Part shown: one piece after another, positions 15,436 to 24,518 of the stretch | How the letters are laid out: each line of letters opens with the position of its first letter | How positions within the stretch are numbered: the stretch's first letter is position 1 | Made by a program: the position numbers and the translations under genes | The notes under the pieces: generated by a model | What the model saw: the letters and a program-made list of their open reading frames with translations, nothing else | Databases searched by the model: none | Told to the model about the DNA's origin: nothing | Source of the DNA: AA29 sp041481445 | GTDB lineage: Bacteria; Acidobacteriota; Vicinamibacteria; Fen-336 | DNA: 39,755 nt | NCBI GenBank assembly: GCA_041481445.1 | Contig: JBGPBV010000054.1 | Location: 1-39,755, forward strand | Direction of reading: 5' to 3'

Positions 15436-16823
15436 ACACTCGCGTCGAGAAGGACACGTTCGGGCCGATCGAGGTCCCCGCCGACCGCCTCTGGGGCGCG
15501 CAGACCCAGCGCTCGCTCCAGCACTTCAAGATCTCGGGTGAGCGCATGCCCCCCGACCTGATCCGCGCCCTCGCCCAGGTCAAGAAGGCGGCCGCCCTGG
15601 TCAACATGGACCTCGGCGTGCTCGACGCGAAGAAGGGAGGGGCGATCGTGGCCGCGGCGGACGAGGTCCTGGCCGGCCGGCACGACGCCGAGTTCCCCCT
15701 GGTCATCTGGCAGACCGGGAGCGGGACGCAGAGCAACATGAACATGAACGAGGTGCTGGCCAACCGCGCGAGCGAGATCCTGGGCGGCGCGCGCGGCGAG
15801 GAGCGGCTCGTGCATCCCAACGACGACGTCAACAAGGGCCAGTCCTCCAACGACGTCTTCCCCACCGCCATGCACGTGGCCGCGGTGGACGCCATGCGCA
15901 CCCGTGTCGGCCCTTCCGTCCAGGCCCTGCGCGACACCCTGCAGCGCAAGTCGCAGGAGTTCCGGGACGTCGTGAAGATCGGCCGCACCCACCTCCAGGA
16001 CGCCACTCCCCTCACCCTCGGCCAGGAGTTCTCCGGCTACGTGTCCCAGCTCGACCACGGCCTCGACCACCTCGCGGCCGCCCTGCCCCACGTGTGCGAG
16101 CTGGCCCTGGGCGGCACCGCGGTGGGCACCGGGCTCAACGCGCACCCCGAGTTCGCAGTGCGGGTGGCGGCCAAGCTCGCGGAGCTGACCGGCCTTCCCT
16201 TCGTGACCGCGCCCAACAAGTTCGAGGCCCTGGCCTCGCACGACGCGCTGGTGAACGCGCACGGCGTCTTCAAGACGCTGGCCGCGTCACTCACCAAGAT
16301 CGCCAACGACGTCCGCTGGCTGGCCTCCGGGCCCCGCGCCGGCATCGGGGAGATCAGCATCCCCGAGAACGAGCCGGGCAGCTCGATCATGCCGGGCAAG
16401 GTGAACCCCACGCAGTCCGAGGCCCTGACCATGGGGTGCGCGCAGGTGATGGGCAACGACGTGGCCGTCAACATCGGCGGGATGAACGGCAACTTCGAGC
16501 TCAACGTCTACAAGCCGCTGGTCATCCACTGCTTCCTGATGAGCGCGCGCCTCCTCGCCGACGGCGGCCAGAGCTTCCGCGAGAACTGCGCGGAGGGCAT
16601 CGAGGTCAACCGCGAGCGCATCGACGAGAACCTGAGGAAGTCGCTGATGCTGGTGACGGCCTTGAACCCGAAGATCGGCTACGACAACGCGGCCAAGATC
16701 GCCAAGACCGCGCACAAGAAAGGCCAGACCCTGCGCGAGACCGCGATCGAGCTGGGCCTGGTGACGGGCGAGCAGTTCGACCAGTGGGTCCGGCCGGAGG
16801 ACATGGTCGGCCGGAAGGGCTAG
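15432..16823 (+). CDS. fumC: Fumarate hydratase, class II
   Basis: This 463-residue cytoplasmic enzyme of the TCA cycle interconverts fumarate and malate. It belongs to the oxygen-stable, iron-free class II. Family signatures are clear: WGAQTQRSLQHFKI, TGSGTQSNMNMNEVLANRA, KGQSSNDVFPTAMH, GRTHLQDATPLTLGQEFSGY (containing the catalytic His) and the signature loop GSSIMPGKVNPTQSEA with the catalytic Ser (about residue 316). Length is normal. ATG 15432 overlaps the upstream propeller gene's TGA as ATGA, so its translation is probably coupled to a secreted-protein gene, an unusual partner for fumC. It ends 7 nt from the convergent gene at 16830. Confidence 0.97.
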   Translation: MNTRVEKDTFGPIEVPADRLWGAQTQRSLQHFKISGERMPPDLIRALAQVKKAAALVNMDLGVLDAKKGGAIVAAADEVLAGRHDAEFPLVIWQTGSGTQSNMNMNEVLANRASEILGGARGEERLVHPNDDVNKGQSSNDVFPTAMHVAAVDAMRTRVGPSVQALRDTLQRKSQEFRDVVKIGRTHLQDATPLTLGQEFSGYVSQLDHGLDHLAAALPHVCELALGGTAVGTGLNAHPEFAVRVAAKLAELTGLPFVTAPNKFEALASHDALVNAHGVFKTLAASLTKIANDVRWLASGPRAGIGEISIPENEPGSSIMPGKVNPTQSEALTMGCAQVMGNDVAVNIGGMNGNFELNVYKPLVIHCFLMSARLLADGGQSFRENCAEGIEVNRERIDENLRKSLMLVTALNPKIGYDNAAKIAKTAHKKGQTLRETAIELGLVTGEQFDQWVRPEDMVGRKG

Positions 16824-16829
16824 GTCGGG

Positions 16830-17327
16830 CTAGAGCTTGTCCGCGCGGTAGTCGCGGCCGATGCTGGCCGAGCGCGAGACCTGCACGTGGCCGATGCGCC
16901 AGCAGTGCGGGCAGGCCACGGGGGCGTCTTCCATCGGCTCGTCCGGCTCCGATTCGTAGACGAGCGCGTACTGGCCGCCGCAGACGGCGCACTGATGCGT
17001 GTCGCGCCGTCCTTCGGGGCTGGCCGGGGCCACCGTCCCTCGGGCCGGCCCGGCCGCCGGGCGAGCGGGCGCCGCGCTCGGGTCGGCCGCCGAGCGCACG
17101 GCGTCGGCGAGCACGTCCGGCCCCGCGGGGCCGGGCACCATGAAGCTCGCGCGGTGGCCGCTCACCGTCGGGCCGTCGACGGTCACCGACCAGCCGGTGC
17201 CGAACTTCACGAGGGAAACGGTCCAGGGATCACGGCGGGTCCGTTCGCCCAGGCCCGCGCGCACACCGGCCTCGACCGCGCTGCGCTCTTCCGACGAGCA
17301 CCCGGCACAGAGGATCTTGAGGGACAT
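16830..17327 (-). CDS. Small zinc-ribbon protein of unknown function
   Basis: This 165-residue protein has no recognised family. The N-terminus (MSLKILCAGCSSEERSAVEAGV) has a CxxC and is followed by an ~60-residue alpha/beta segment (WTVSLVKFGTGWSVTVDGP). An Ala/Pro-rich linker (about 85-108) leads to a C-terminal zinc ribbon: CAVCGGQYAL followed about 26 residues on by CPHC, then WRIGHVQVSRSASIGRDYRA. The four cysteines of the C-terminal ribbon could hold one zinc ion. The basic end suggests nucleic-acid or protein binding. It converges on fumC and is preceded by two hairpins in the gap to ridA. A fused regulator is possible but unproved. Confidence 0.7.
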   Translation of the reverse strand: MSLKILCAGCSSEERSAVEAGVRAGLGERTRRDPWTVSLVKFGTGWSVTVDGPTVSGHRASFMVPGPAGPDVLADAVRSAADPSAAPARPAAGPARGTVAPASPEGRRDTHQCAVCGGQYALVYESEPDEPMEDAPVACPHCWRIGHVQVSRSASIGRDYRADKL

Positions 17328-17405
17328 CGAAACGGCTCCCGTGGGGAACGGCTCCGAGGACGCCTCTCCGGCCCGCTCGAGCGCCTCGGACCGTCGGCCC
17401 TACTG

Positions 17406-17469
17406 GCACAGGAGCCTACAGGGACCTGTGCGGGGGCGATGTGCGCCCGGTTACACCGTGCGGTAACCG
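17406..17469. repeat. Pair of perfect 7-bp hairpins between ridA and the zinc-ribbon gene
   Basis: GCACAGG (17406-17412) pairs with CCTGTGC (17425-17431) across 12 nt. CGGTTAC (17448-17454) pairs with GTAACCG (17463-17469) across 8 nt. Both lie between the minus-strand ridA stop codon at 17495 and the next minus-strand start at 17327. They may terminate ridA or structure the leader of the zinc-ribbon gene. No T-tract is present. Confidence 0.45.
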
Positions 17470-17494
17470 TCCGGGGCCGGCCGCCGGCCCGCCC

Positions 17495-17893
17495 TCACTC
17501 CCCTCCCGACCCCACGATCGCCTCCGCCTCGATCTCGACGAGCATGGCGGGGTCGATGAGCCGGCTCACCTCGACCATGCTCGTGGCGGGACGGATGGCG
17601 CCGAAGAACCGGCCGTGCACGCGGCCGGCCTCCTCCCAGCGCGCGATGTCGGTGACGTACATGCGGGTGCGCACGACGTCGGCCAGGGTCGCGCCCGCTT
17701 TCGCCAGCGCCCGCTCCACGTTACGCATCGTCTGCTCCGCCTGCGCGGCCATGTCGCCGGGGCCGACCACGCGGCCGCTCTCGTCCGTGGCCGTCGTCCC
17801 CGACACGTGGACGACGTCGCCGACGCGCACCGCGCGCGAGTACCCGACCACCGGCTCCCAGGGCGTCCCGCTCGACACGTTCGTTCTGGACAT
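17495..17893 (-). CDS. RidA family protein (YjgF/YER057c/UK114)
   Basis: This 132-residue single-domain protein is of the RidA-type fold. Canonical RidA trimers hydrolyse reactive enamine/imine intermediates released by PLP enzymes. Family landmarks are visible: VVGYSRAVRVGDVVHVSG, QAEQTMRNVERALAKAGA, VVRTRMYVTD with the conserved Arg near residue 93, and MVEVSRLIDPAMLVEIEAEA with the conserved Glu. The conserved Arg and Glu favour a deaminase-competent member over a purely structural homologue. ATG 17893 lies 13 nt after the dtd stop codon, so dtd-ridA form a short minus-strand operon, both genes dealing with by-products of amino acid metabolism. Confidence 0.92.
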   Translation of the reverse strand: MSRTNVSSGTPWEPVVGYSRAVRVGDVVHVSGTTATDESGRVVGPGDMAAQAEQTMRNVERALAKAGATLADVVRTRMYVTDIARWEEAGRVHGRFFGAIRPATSMVEVSRLIDPAMLVEIEAEAIVGSGGE

Positions 17894-17906
17894 GCCCGCA
17901 CTCTAG

Positions 17907-18356
17907 TCAGAAGGTCCGCGCGCTGTCGAGCAGGAGGGTGACCGGCCCCCGATTCACGAGGCTGACGTCCATCATGGCCCGGAAGACGCCCTCCCGGACC
18001 TCCAGGCCGCTCTGGGCCACCCGGCCCACGAAGTACCGGTAGAGCCGGTTGGCCTCCTCGGGAAGGGCGGCCGCGGAGAACCCCGGCCGCCGGCCGCGCC
18101 GCACGTCGCCGTAGAGGGTGAACTGCGAGACGACGAGGAGGGCGCCGCTCGTGTCCAGCACCGAGCGGTTCATCTGGCCCGCCTCGTCCTCGAAGATGCG
18201 GAGGTTGAGGACCTTGTCCGCCAGGTAGTCCGCGTCGTCTTCCTTGTCCTCGCGTCCGACGCCGAGCAGGACGAGGAGCCCGGGCCCGATGGCGGCCACA
18301 CGCTCGCCCGCCACCGTCACCGCCGCCTCCGCCACTCTCTGGACGACCGCTCGCAT
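17907..18356 (-). CDS. dtd: D-aminoacyl-tRNA deacylase
   Basis: This 149-residue protein begins MRAVVQRVAEAAVTVAGERV, a classic DTD start. The enzyme removes D-amino acids, or glycine mis-charged on tRNA-Ala, from tRNA. The active-site SQFTLYGD is present. The cross-subunit Gly-cisPro motif appears as NRGPVT, with Arg where Asp is common (NDGPVT). The Gly-Pro pair itself is kept, so activity is expected. ATG 18356 is chosen over upstream in-frame starts because the conserved N-terminus begins there. It is the first gene of a probable dtd-ridA operon and is divergent from the kinase at 18429. Confidence 0.95.
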   Translation of the reverse strand: MRAVVQRVAEAAVTVAGERVAAIGPGLLVLLGVGREDKEDDADYLADKVLNLRIFEDEAGQMNRSVLDTSGALLVVSQFTLYGDVRRGRRPGFSAAALPEEANRLYRYFVGRVAQSGLEVREGVFRAMMDVSLVNRGPVTLLLDSARTF

Positions 18357-18413
18357 CCGCGCGCTCGGGCCCGCGAGCCTATGCGCGGGCACGCGGAGGT
18401 GTCAACAACGGCG

Positions 18414-18419
18414 TATCAT
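18414..18419 (+). promoter_or_regulatory. -10 element of the TPR-tailed kinase gene
   Basis: TATCAT ends 9 nt before the ATG at 18429 with no Shine-Dalgarno sequence in between, suggesting a nearly leaderless mRNA. No clear -35 is seen. Confidence 0.4.
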
Positions 18420-18428
18420 CGGCCGCCG

Positions 18429-20096
18429 ATGGAGACGCCGCCGCAGATCGGCCGCTTCCGTGTCCTGGACCTCGTCGGCGAAGGCGCCATGGGCGTGGTC
18501 TTCCGCGGGCGCGACGAGTCCCTCGACCGCGACGTGGCCCTCAAGGTCATGCGGGCGGCCGCGGCCAGCGCCGAGGACAGGGAGCGCTTCCTGCGCGAGG
18601 CGCGCGCGGTGGCCCGCCTCCAGCACCCGAACATCATCACGGTCTACGAGCTGGGCGATCACCTCGGCTCCCCGTTCATCGCCATGGAGCTGCTCGAGGG
18701 CGTGGACCTCCAGCGGGCGATCGCGGGGGGCCTGCGGCCCAACCCCCGCGTGACCCTGCCCATCGTGCTGCAGCTCCTGGCCGGCCTCGGCCACGCCCAC
18801 GAGAGCGGGATCGTCCACCGCGACGTGAAGCCGTCGAACCTGTTCCTCCCCCGCGGCCGGCCGGCCAAGATCATGGATTTCGGCGTGGCCCGCCTGAGCG
18901 GCGGCACCGCCACCAGCAGCCTGATCGTGGGCACGCCGAACTACATGTCGCCGGAGCAGGTCCAGGCGCGGCCGACGGACGGGCGGAGCGACCTCTTCTC
19001 CGCCGGGCTCATCCTCTACGAGCTGGTGACGGGAGAGAAGGCCTACCAGGGCGACTCCGTGGTCGCGCTGCTCTACAAGATCGCGCACGAGGACGTGGAC
19101 CTGGCCCTCATCCCGCGCGGCGCGAAGTGGGACCGGCTGCGCGCCACGCTCGGGCGCGCGCTGTTCAAGGACCCCGACCGGCGCTATCCCAGCGCGGCCG
19201 CGATGGCCGCCGACCTCGCCCTCGCCCTCCAGGACCTCGGCGGCTCCATCGACGGGGCGGCCGCCTCCGACCTCGGTCTCATGCGGCTGGCCTCCTCGGC
19301 CCGGGCCACCATCCCGCCCGAGCGCGCCGACGAGCCTCCGCCCACCGCGACCCACGCCCGGCCGGCCCTCGCCACCCCGGCCCCGTCCGCGACCCCGACG
19401 TCGCCGCCACCCGAGACCGCGTACGTGGCGGAACCGCTGCCGCGGGGCGCGGCGCGACGTCGTCCGTCCTGGATGGCGCCGGCCGTGGCCGGCACCATCG
19501 TGCTCATCGCGGTGGCGGCCGCGCTGGTGGCGATGCTCTTCCGCTCGCCGGGGCCGGGGACTACCGGCGGGGAGCCTTCGCCGCCGTCACCCCTCCCGAG
19601 CGGCGATGCGCTCGTCTCGGGGAGGGGGCGGCTCGGGACGTCGGGCCTCCCCTCCCCGCGCAGCCCGGGCCCGGCGCCGTCGTCACGAGTCGCGGCATCG
19701 CCGCCCCCGCCTGTGCCCTCGCCCGTCTCCTCGCCGCGGGTGGCCGCGGCCAGCCCGCTCGAGCCGAGCGCCTCACCCGTCGAACCCACCGCCCCCGAGC
19801 CCCCCGCCGCCGGCGCGAGGCTGGACCGCGCAAGCGACCTCTACGAGAAGGGACACTACGCTGCCGCCCTCGCCGAGGCCAAGGCCGTCCTGCGCCGCGA
19901 GCCCGGGAACGCCGAGGCCAAGACGCTGGTCGAGGACATCGAGGCCGACCAGGTGGTGGAGTCGCGGCTCAAGCAGGCGCGCGAGGCCATGCGCCGCGGC
20001 GACCGCGAGGGCGCGCTCGAGCAGGTCCGCGCCGGCCTCGCCGTCAAGGGCACCGACGGGCGGCTCCTGAGCCTCTTCAAGGAGCTCACGCAGTAG
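18429..20096 (+). CDS. Transmembrane Ser/Thr protein kinase with TPR-like tail
   Basis: This 555-residue protein has a kinase domain at about residues 10-265: GEGAMGVVF P-loop, Lys39 in VALKVM, HRDVKPSN (130-137), DFG (150-152), GTPNYMSPEQ. All catalytic residues are intact. A Pro/Ala/Thr-rich stretch precedes one membrane segment (about 356-378, MAPAVAGTIVLIAVAAALVAML). A second Pro/Ser-rich spacer follows, then ~85 helical residues resembling two TPR units (ASDLYEKGHYAAALAEAKAVL, ARRGDREGALEQVRAGL). The likely topology is a cytoplasmic kinase with an extracytoplasmic protein-binding tail. It is divergent from dtd and followed by the ferredoxin gene, whose own promoter lies 22 nt after the kinase stop codon. 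Confidence 0.9.
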   Translation: METPPQIGRFRVLDLVGEGAMGVVFRGRDESLDRDVALKVMRAAAASAEDRERFLREARAVARLQHPNIITVYELGDHLGSPFIAMELLEGVDLQRAIAGGLRPNPRVTLPIVLQLLAGLGHAHESGIVHRDVKPSNLFLPRGRPAKIMDFGVARLSGGTATSSLIVGTPNYMSPEQVQARPTDGRSDLFSAGLILYELVTGEKAYQGDSVVALLYKIAHEDVDLALIPRGAKWDRLRATLGRALFKDPDRRYPSAAAMAADLALALQDLGGSIDGAAASDLGLMRLASSARATIPPERADEPPPTATHARPALATPAPSATPTSPPPETAYVAEPLPRGAARRRPSWMAPAVAGTIVLIAVAAALVAMLFRSPGPGTTGGEPSPPSPLPSGDALVSGRGRLGTSGLPSPRSPGPAPSSRVAASPPPPVPSPVSSPRVAAASPLEPSASPVEPTAPEPPAAGARLDRASDLYEKGHYAAALAEAKAVLRREPGNAEAKTLVEDIEADQVVESRLKQAREAMRRGDREGALEQVRAGLAVKGTDGRLLSLFKELTQ

Positions 20097-20117
20097 CCCC
20101 CCCGCTTGTTTTTGGGA

Positions 20118-20123
20118 TACGAT
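20118..20123 (+). promoter_or_regulatory. -10 element of the ferredoxin gene
   Basis: TACGAT lies about 50 nt upstream of the ATG at 20175, preceded by a T-run (CTTGTTTTTGG) that may carry the -35 TTGTTT at about 20106. Unlike several neighbours, this gene has a leader and a strong AGGAGGAG Shine-Dalgarno sequence. Confidence 0.4.
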
Positions 20124-20174
20124 CCCGCTCTCCCGGTGAGGCCCGGGAGGAAGATCGCCAAGGAGGAGCCGTCC

Positions 20175-20441
20175 ATGACCTACGTGATCGCGGAGCCGTG
20201 CGTCAATACCAAGGACACGGCTTGCGTGGAAGTGTGCCCCGTCGACTGCATCCACCCGAAGAAGGACGAGGCGGAGTTCGAGGCGGAGACCAAGCTCTAC
20301 ATCGATCCGGAGACCTGCATCGACTGCGGCGCGTGCGTGCCGGTGTGCCCGGTCCAGGCCATCTTCCCCGCGGAGGAAGTGCCGGAGAAGTGGGTGCAAT
20401 TCACGCAGATGGAAGTGGACTGGTACGCCAAGCGCAAGTAG
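20175..20441 (+). CDS. fdxA: 7Fe-type ferredoxin ([3Fe-4S][4Fe-4S])
   Basis: This 88-residue electron carrier begins MTYVIAEPCVNTKDTACVEVCPVDCIHP and continues CIDCGACVPVCPVQAIFPAEEVPEKW. The first cluster motif has the spacing C-x7-C-x3-CP expected of a [3Fe-4S] site. The extra Cys (VDC) and the second motif C-x2-C-x2-C-x3-CP supply the [4Fe-4S] site. The layout closely follows the Thermus/Bacillus 7Fe ferredoxins, including the acidic EEVPEKW tail. It probably shuttles electrons between cytoplasmic oxidoreductases. AGGAGGAG lies 7 nt before the ATG. It stands alone between two kinase genes, so its partner cannot be inferred from context. Confidence 0.95.
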   Translation: MTYVIAEPCVNTKDTACVEVCPVDCIHPKKDEAEFEAETKLYIDPETCIDCGACVPVCPVQAIFPAEEVPEKWVQFTQMEVDWYAKRK

Positions 20442-20453
20442 CTCTTGCTGTGC

Positions 20454-20510
20454 GCCGGGCGGCTGGGGCCGGGCGGTCTCCCGCACTGAGGGCCGGGCGG
20501 CTGCGCCCGG
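20454..20510. repeat. GCCGGGCGG repeats and terminator-like hairpin
   Basis: The 9-mer GCCGGGCGG occurs at 20454, 20468 and 20492 in the gap between the convergent ferredoxin and kinase genes. CCGGGCG-GCTG-CGCCCGG (20493-20510) is a perfect 7-bp hairpin abutting the kinase stop codon. No T-tract is seen. Confidence 0.45.
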
Positions 20511-22013
<1,503 letters not shown>

Positions 22014-22089
22014 CCTAGGCGAACCGAAAGGGATTCACTGTAGCGCCGCCTCTGCGGGCGGTCAAACGCGGCCGCCGCGCGCCCCGCGG

Positions 22090-22095
22090 TAGAAT
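22090..22095 (+). promoter_or_regulatory. -10 element upstream of the 22133 gene
   Basis: TAGAAT lies in an otherwise GC-rich gap, 37 nt before the ATG at 22133. Divergent to it, the minus strand has TACAGT at 22037-22042 for the kinase. Confidence 0.35.
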
Positions 22096-22132
22096 CCGCC
22101 CGCTCGGCCCGGCGCCAGAGCGCTGCCAAACG

Positions 22133-22411
22133 ATGTCCCGCGCGCGCCCCGAAGAGGGCTGTCATGAGGTCGCGTTCGAGCCTCCGGTTCCCCTCGACGA
22201 GGGGGCGGAGGTGGCCCTCGAGGACTACGCGCGCACGCTCACCCGCGCGCGGGCGGCGGAGGCGGTGCGCGCGGACGCCCTTCCCGCCGCCGTCCGCGCG
22301 GTGCACGTGTGCGGGCTGGAGGGGCCGCCGGCCGCGGCCGCGCGGCGCGACCTCGAGGACTTCGCGCGGTCGATGGTCACGGGTACCGGGGGAGGGCTCG
22401 GTTGGTCCTGA
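22133..22411 (+). CDS. Small protein of unknown function, probably frameshifted
   Basis: The frame from ATG 22133 has strong G/C third positions and encodes acidic, helical sequence (VALEDYARTLTRARAAEAVRA, RRDLEDFARSMVTGTGGG), then ends after GLGWS at 22411. The -1 frame takes over with equally good coding character (LVLISALEEPRHVLDRLQRV, ADWSARHDNEGR). It stops at 22500, where its TGA overlaps the GTG start of the membrane protein as GTGA. The intended product is therefore probably about 122 residues, interrupted near 22385-22400 in the G-rich text ACCGGGGGAGGG. A sequencing or assembly error, a real mutation, or programmed frameshifting are all possible. The family is not recognised. Confidence 0.6.
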   Translation: MSRARPEEGCHEVAFEPPVPLDEGAEVALEDYARTLTRARAAEAVRADALPAAVRAVHVCGLEGPPAAAARRDLEDFARSMVTGTGGGLGWS

Positions 22412-22496
22412 TCTCCGCCCTCGAGGAGCCGCGCCACGTGCTCGACCGCCTCCAGAGGGTTGCCGACTGGTCCGCCCGCCATGACAATGAAGGCCG

Positions 22497-22958
22497 GTGA
22501 GAGAGAACCTTCGCGTGGCGCGCTTCTACTTCCTGCTCCTGGCCGTGTTCACGGCCGGCCGCTGGGCGCAGAGCCTCGGCCACGTCGACTACGCGCGGGG
22601 GCACCACGTCTTCAGCATCGTGGTCCTGACCCTGCTGTCCTCGTGCTACTTCGCCGCCTTCTGCCGCCGCTGGCGCGGATTCACGCTCCTCCAGGCGGTG
22701 ATGCTGGGCATGACCTTCGGCCTCGCCGCGCAGGTCGTCATCTTCGTCTCCACCGCCGTCTCCTACGCGCTCGACCTCCACACCTTCTTCAACCATCCGA
22801 GCGTTCTCCGCTCGACCGGCGAGCTGCCGATGAGCGAGGCGCTCGTCCGGCGGCTGCTGGAGCTGGTCGAGGGGCCGATCGCGAACGGGCTGGCCGCCCT
22901 GCTGGGGTGGCTCATGGGCGCCGCCCTGCCCGAGCGCGCGCCGTCGCCCCCGGCCTGA
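22497..22958 (+). CDS. Small integral membrane protein of unknown function
   Basis: This 153-residue protein starts at GTG 22497. Four hydrophobic segments are visible: FYFLLLAVFTAGRW (about 10-25), HHVFSIVVLTLLSSCYFAAF (35-55), LLQAVMLGMTFGLAAQVVIFVSTAVSYAL (62-92) and IANGLAALLGWLMGAAL (128-145). The second and third are separated by the basic loop CRRWRGF. No family or active-site motif is recognised. The start overlaps the stop codon of the frameshifted gene's second frame (GTGA), and rtcB begins 32 nt after its stop codon, so the three are probably one operon. Alternative starts in other frames (ATG 22481) are rejected because they give no hydrophobic pattern. Confidence 0.8.
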   Translation: MRENLRVARFYFLLLAVFTAGRWAQSLGHVDYARGHHVFSIVVLTLLSSCYFAAFCRRWRGFTLLQAVMLGMTFGLAAQVVIFVSTAVSYALDLHTFFNHPSVLRSTGELPMSEALVRRLLELVEGPIANGLAALLGWLMGAALPERAPSPPA

Positions 22959-22989
22959 GGGCCGGCCTCGCTCGGGTGGGGGTGAGCTG

Positions 22990-24321
22990 ATGTCGTGGAA
23001 GCAGTCCCTGCGCCGGGACCCGGGCGGCTTCTACCGGCTGGGCACCTCGCACGGGGAAGTGCGGGTCTTCATGACGGAGGGGCTGCTCGCGGAGGCCGAA
23101 GAGGCCCTCGGCCTCCAGATCGAGAACGCGCGCAGCTTCCCCGGCGTCCTCGACGTCGTGCTGACTCCCGACGCGCACCACGGCTACGGCGTGCCCGTGG
23201 GATGCGTGATGGCGACCGAGGGCACGCTGGCCATGGGCCCGGTCGGATACGACATCGGCTGCGGCATCGCCGCCCTCCGTTCGGGAGTCGCGCGCGAGGA
23301 GGCCACTTCCGAGCGGGTGAAGGACTTCTCGCGCCGCGTGATGCAGCGCGTCGGCCTGGGGGCCGGCGCCAAGGGTCAGCCGGTCTCGAGCGAGCGCTTC
23401 CAGGAGATCGTGCGGGGAGGGGCGGAAGCGATGGGCGCCCGCCGCGGCACCGCGGAGCGGGACCGCATCCCCGTCGACGAGGACTGGGACATCCCGAAGG
23501 ACTCCCGCGCCTGGCGCGGGCAGGCGCAGCTCGGCAGCCTCGGGGGCGGCAACCACTTCATCGAGCTGCAGCACGACGGCGCGCGCCTGTGGGTGATGTT
23601 CCACACCGGCTCGCGCGGGTTCGGGCACGGCCTGGCCACCTACTTCTTCGAGCGGGCCATGGAGGAGCTGGGCCTGAAGCGCGGCCAGATGGACCTCGGG
23701 TACTTCACCCCGCGCTCTCCCCATTGGCGGTCGTACCGCAACGCGGTGGCCGCGGGCGGGAACTTCGCCATCGTGAACCGGTTGATGATCGGCCAGGCCG
23801 TGGCGGGCGCGTTCGCGGAGACCTTCGGCTCCCCGCCCGAGCTCGTCTACGAGATCAGCCACAACCTCGTCCAGGAGGAGCGCCACCCCGACCTGTTCGA
23901 CCGCCCGGTGTGGGTCCACCGCAAGGGCGCGACCCGCGCCCTGCCCGCCGGCCACCCGATGCTCGCGGGCACCCGATGGGAGGCCACCGGGCACCCCGTG
24001 ATCATCCCGGGCTCGATGGGAGACTTCTCGTACGTGCTGCGGCCGCTCCCCGGCGCCGCGAAGGCGCTCTACTCGGTCAACCACGGGGCCGGCCGCCGCA
24101 AGTCGCGGATGGGGGCGCGGCGCGAGATCACCCAGGCCCAGGCGGATCGCCAAATGCGCGACCTCGGGGTGATGGTCAACGCCGGCGGGCGGGTCCCGAT
24201 CGACGAGTCCCCGGACTGCTACAAGCCGGCGGAGGAGGTCATACGGGCCGTGACGGGGGCCGGGCTGGCCGAAGTCGAGGTCCGGCTGTCTCCGATCGCA
24301 TCCATCAAAGGTGTCGATTGA
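22990..24321 (+). CDS. rtcB: RtcB-type RNA-splicing ligase
   Basis: This 443-residue protein joins RNA ends carrying 2',3'-cyclic phosphate or 3'-phosphate to 5'-OH, using GTP and Mn2+. Diagnostic motifs are present: TPDAHHGYGVPVG, the DIGCGI metal Cys (about residue 90), GSLGGGNHFIEL, MFHTGSRGFGHG, and SVNHGAGRRKSR with the nucleotidyl-acceptor His (about 364). GGTGAG lies just before the ATG. Length is in the range of bacterial RtcB. It follows a small membrane-protein gene in a probable operon. Neither the cofactor archease nor a CARF-type regulator (RtcR) is adjacent. A role in tRNA repair or stress-response RNA healing is likely but not shown by context. Confidence 0.95.
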   Translation: MSWKQSLRRDPGGFYRLGTSHGEVRVFMTEGLLAEAEEALGLQIENARSFPGVLDVVLTPDAHHGYGVPVGCVMATEGTLAMGPVGYDIGCGIAALRSGVAREEATSERVKDFSRRVMQRVGLGAGAKGQPVSSERFQEIVRGGAEAMGARRGTAERDRIPVDEDWDIPKDSRAWRGQAQLGSLGGGNHFIELQHDGARLWVMFHTGSRGFGHGLATYFFERAMEELGLKRGQMDLGYFTPRSPHWRSYRNAVAAGGNFAIVNRLMIGQAVAGAFAETFGSPPELVYEISHNLVQEERHPDLFDRPVWVHRKGATRALPAGHPMLAGTRWEATGHPVIIPGSMGDFSYVLRPLPGAAKALYSVNHGAGRRKSRMGARREITQAQADRQMRDLGVMVNAGGRVPIDESPDCYKPAEEVIRAVTGAGLAEVEVRLSPIASIKGVD

Positions 24322-24367
24322 GTCGCGGTATTCAACGCAAGTGCCAGGATCGGTTGCCCTAACCTTC

Positions 24368-24396
24368 TTGACAGCGGAAATCCGGATTGGTAGTGT
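24368..24396 (+). promoter_or_regulatory. Strong sigma-70-type promoter of the cold-shock gene
   Basis: TTGACA (24368-24373), a 17-nt spacer and TAGTGT (24391-24396) make the best -35/-10 match in the window. The start site would be near 24403, leaving a leader of about 115 nt before the ATG at 24519. The leader contains the palindrome CACTAGTG and ACCACGGTGGT, and could fold in a temperature-dependent way. Confidence 0.7.
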
Positions 24397-24518
24397 CGCA
24401 CTCGCACTAGTGGCCAAGTGCACTGGCGATCCGAAGGGCTCGGACCACGGTGGTTCGCGTCTGGTCGTGGGCGCGCAGGTGACGTGGCGCTAGGCAAGGC
24501 TAAGGAGGCCTGCGCGTA

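Noticed and set aside
24311..24493. 60-codon open frame between rtcB and the cold-shock gene
   Set aside because: It lies across the strong promoter and leader of the cold-shock gene and has no Shine-Dalgarno sequence or recognisable content.
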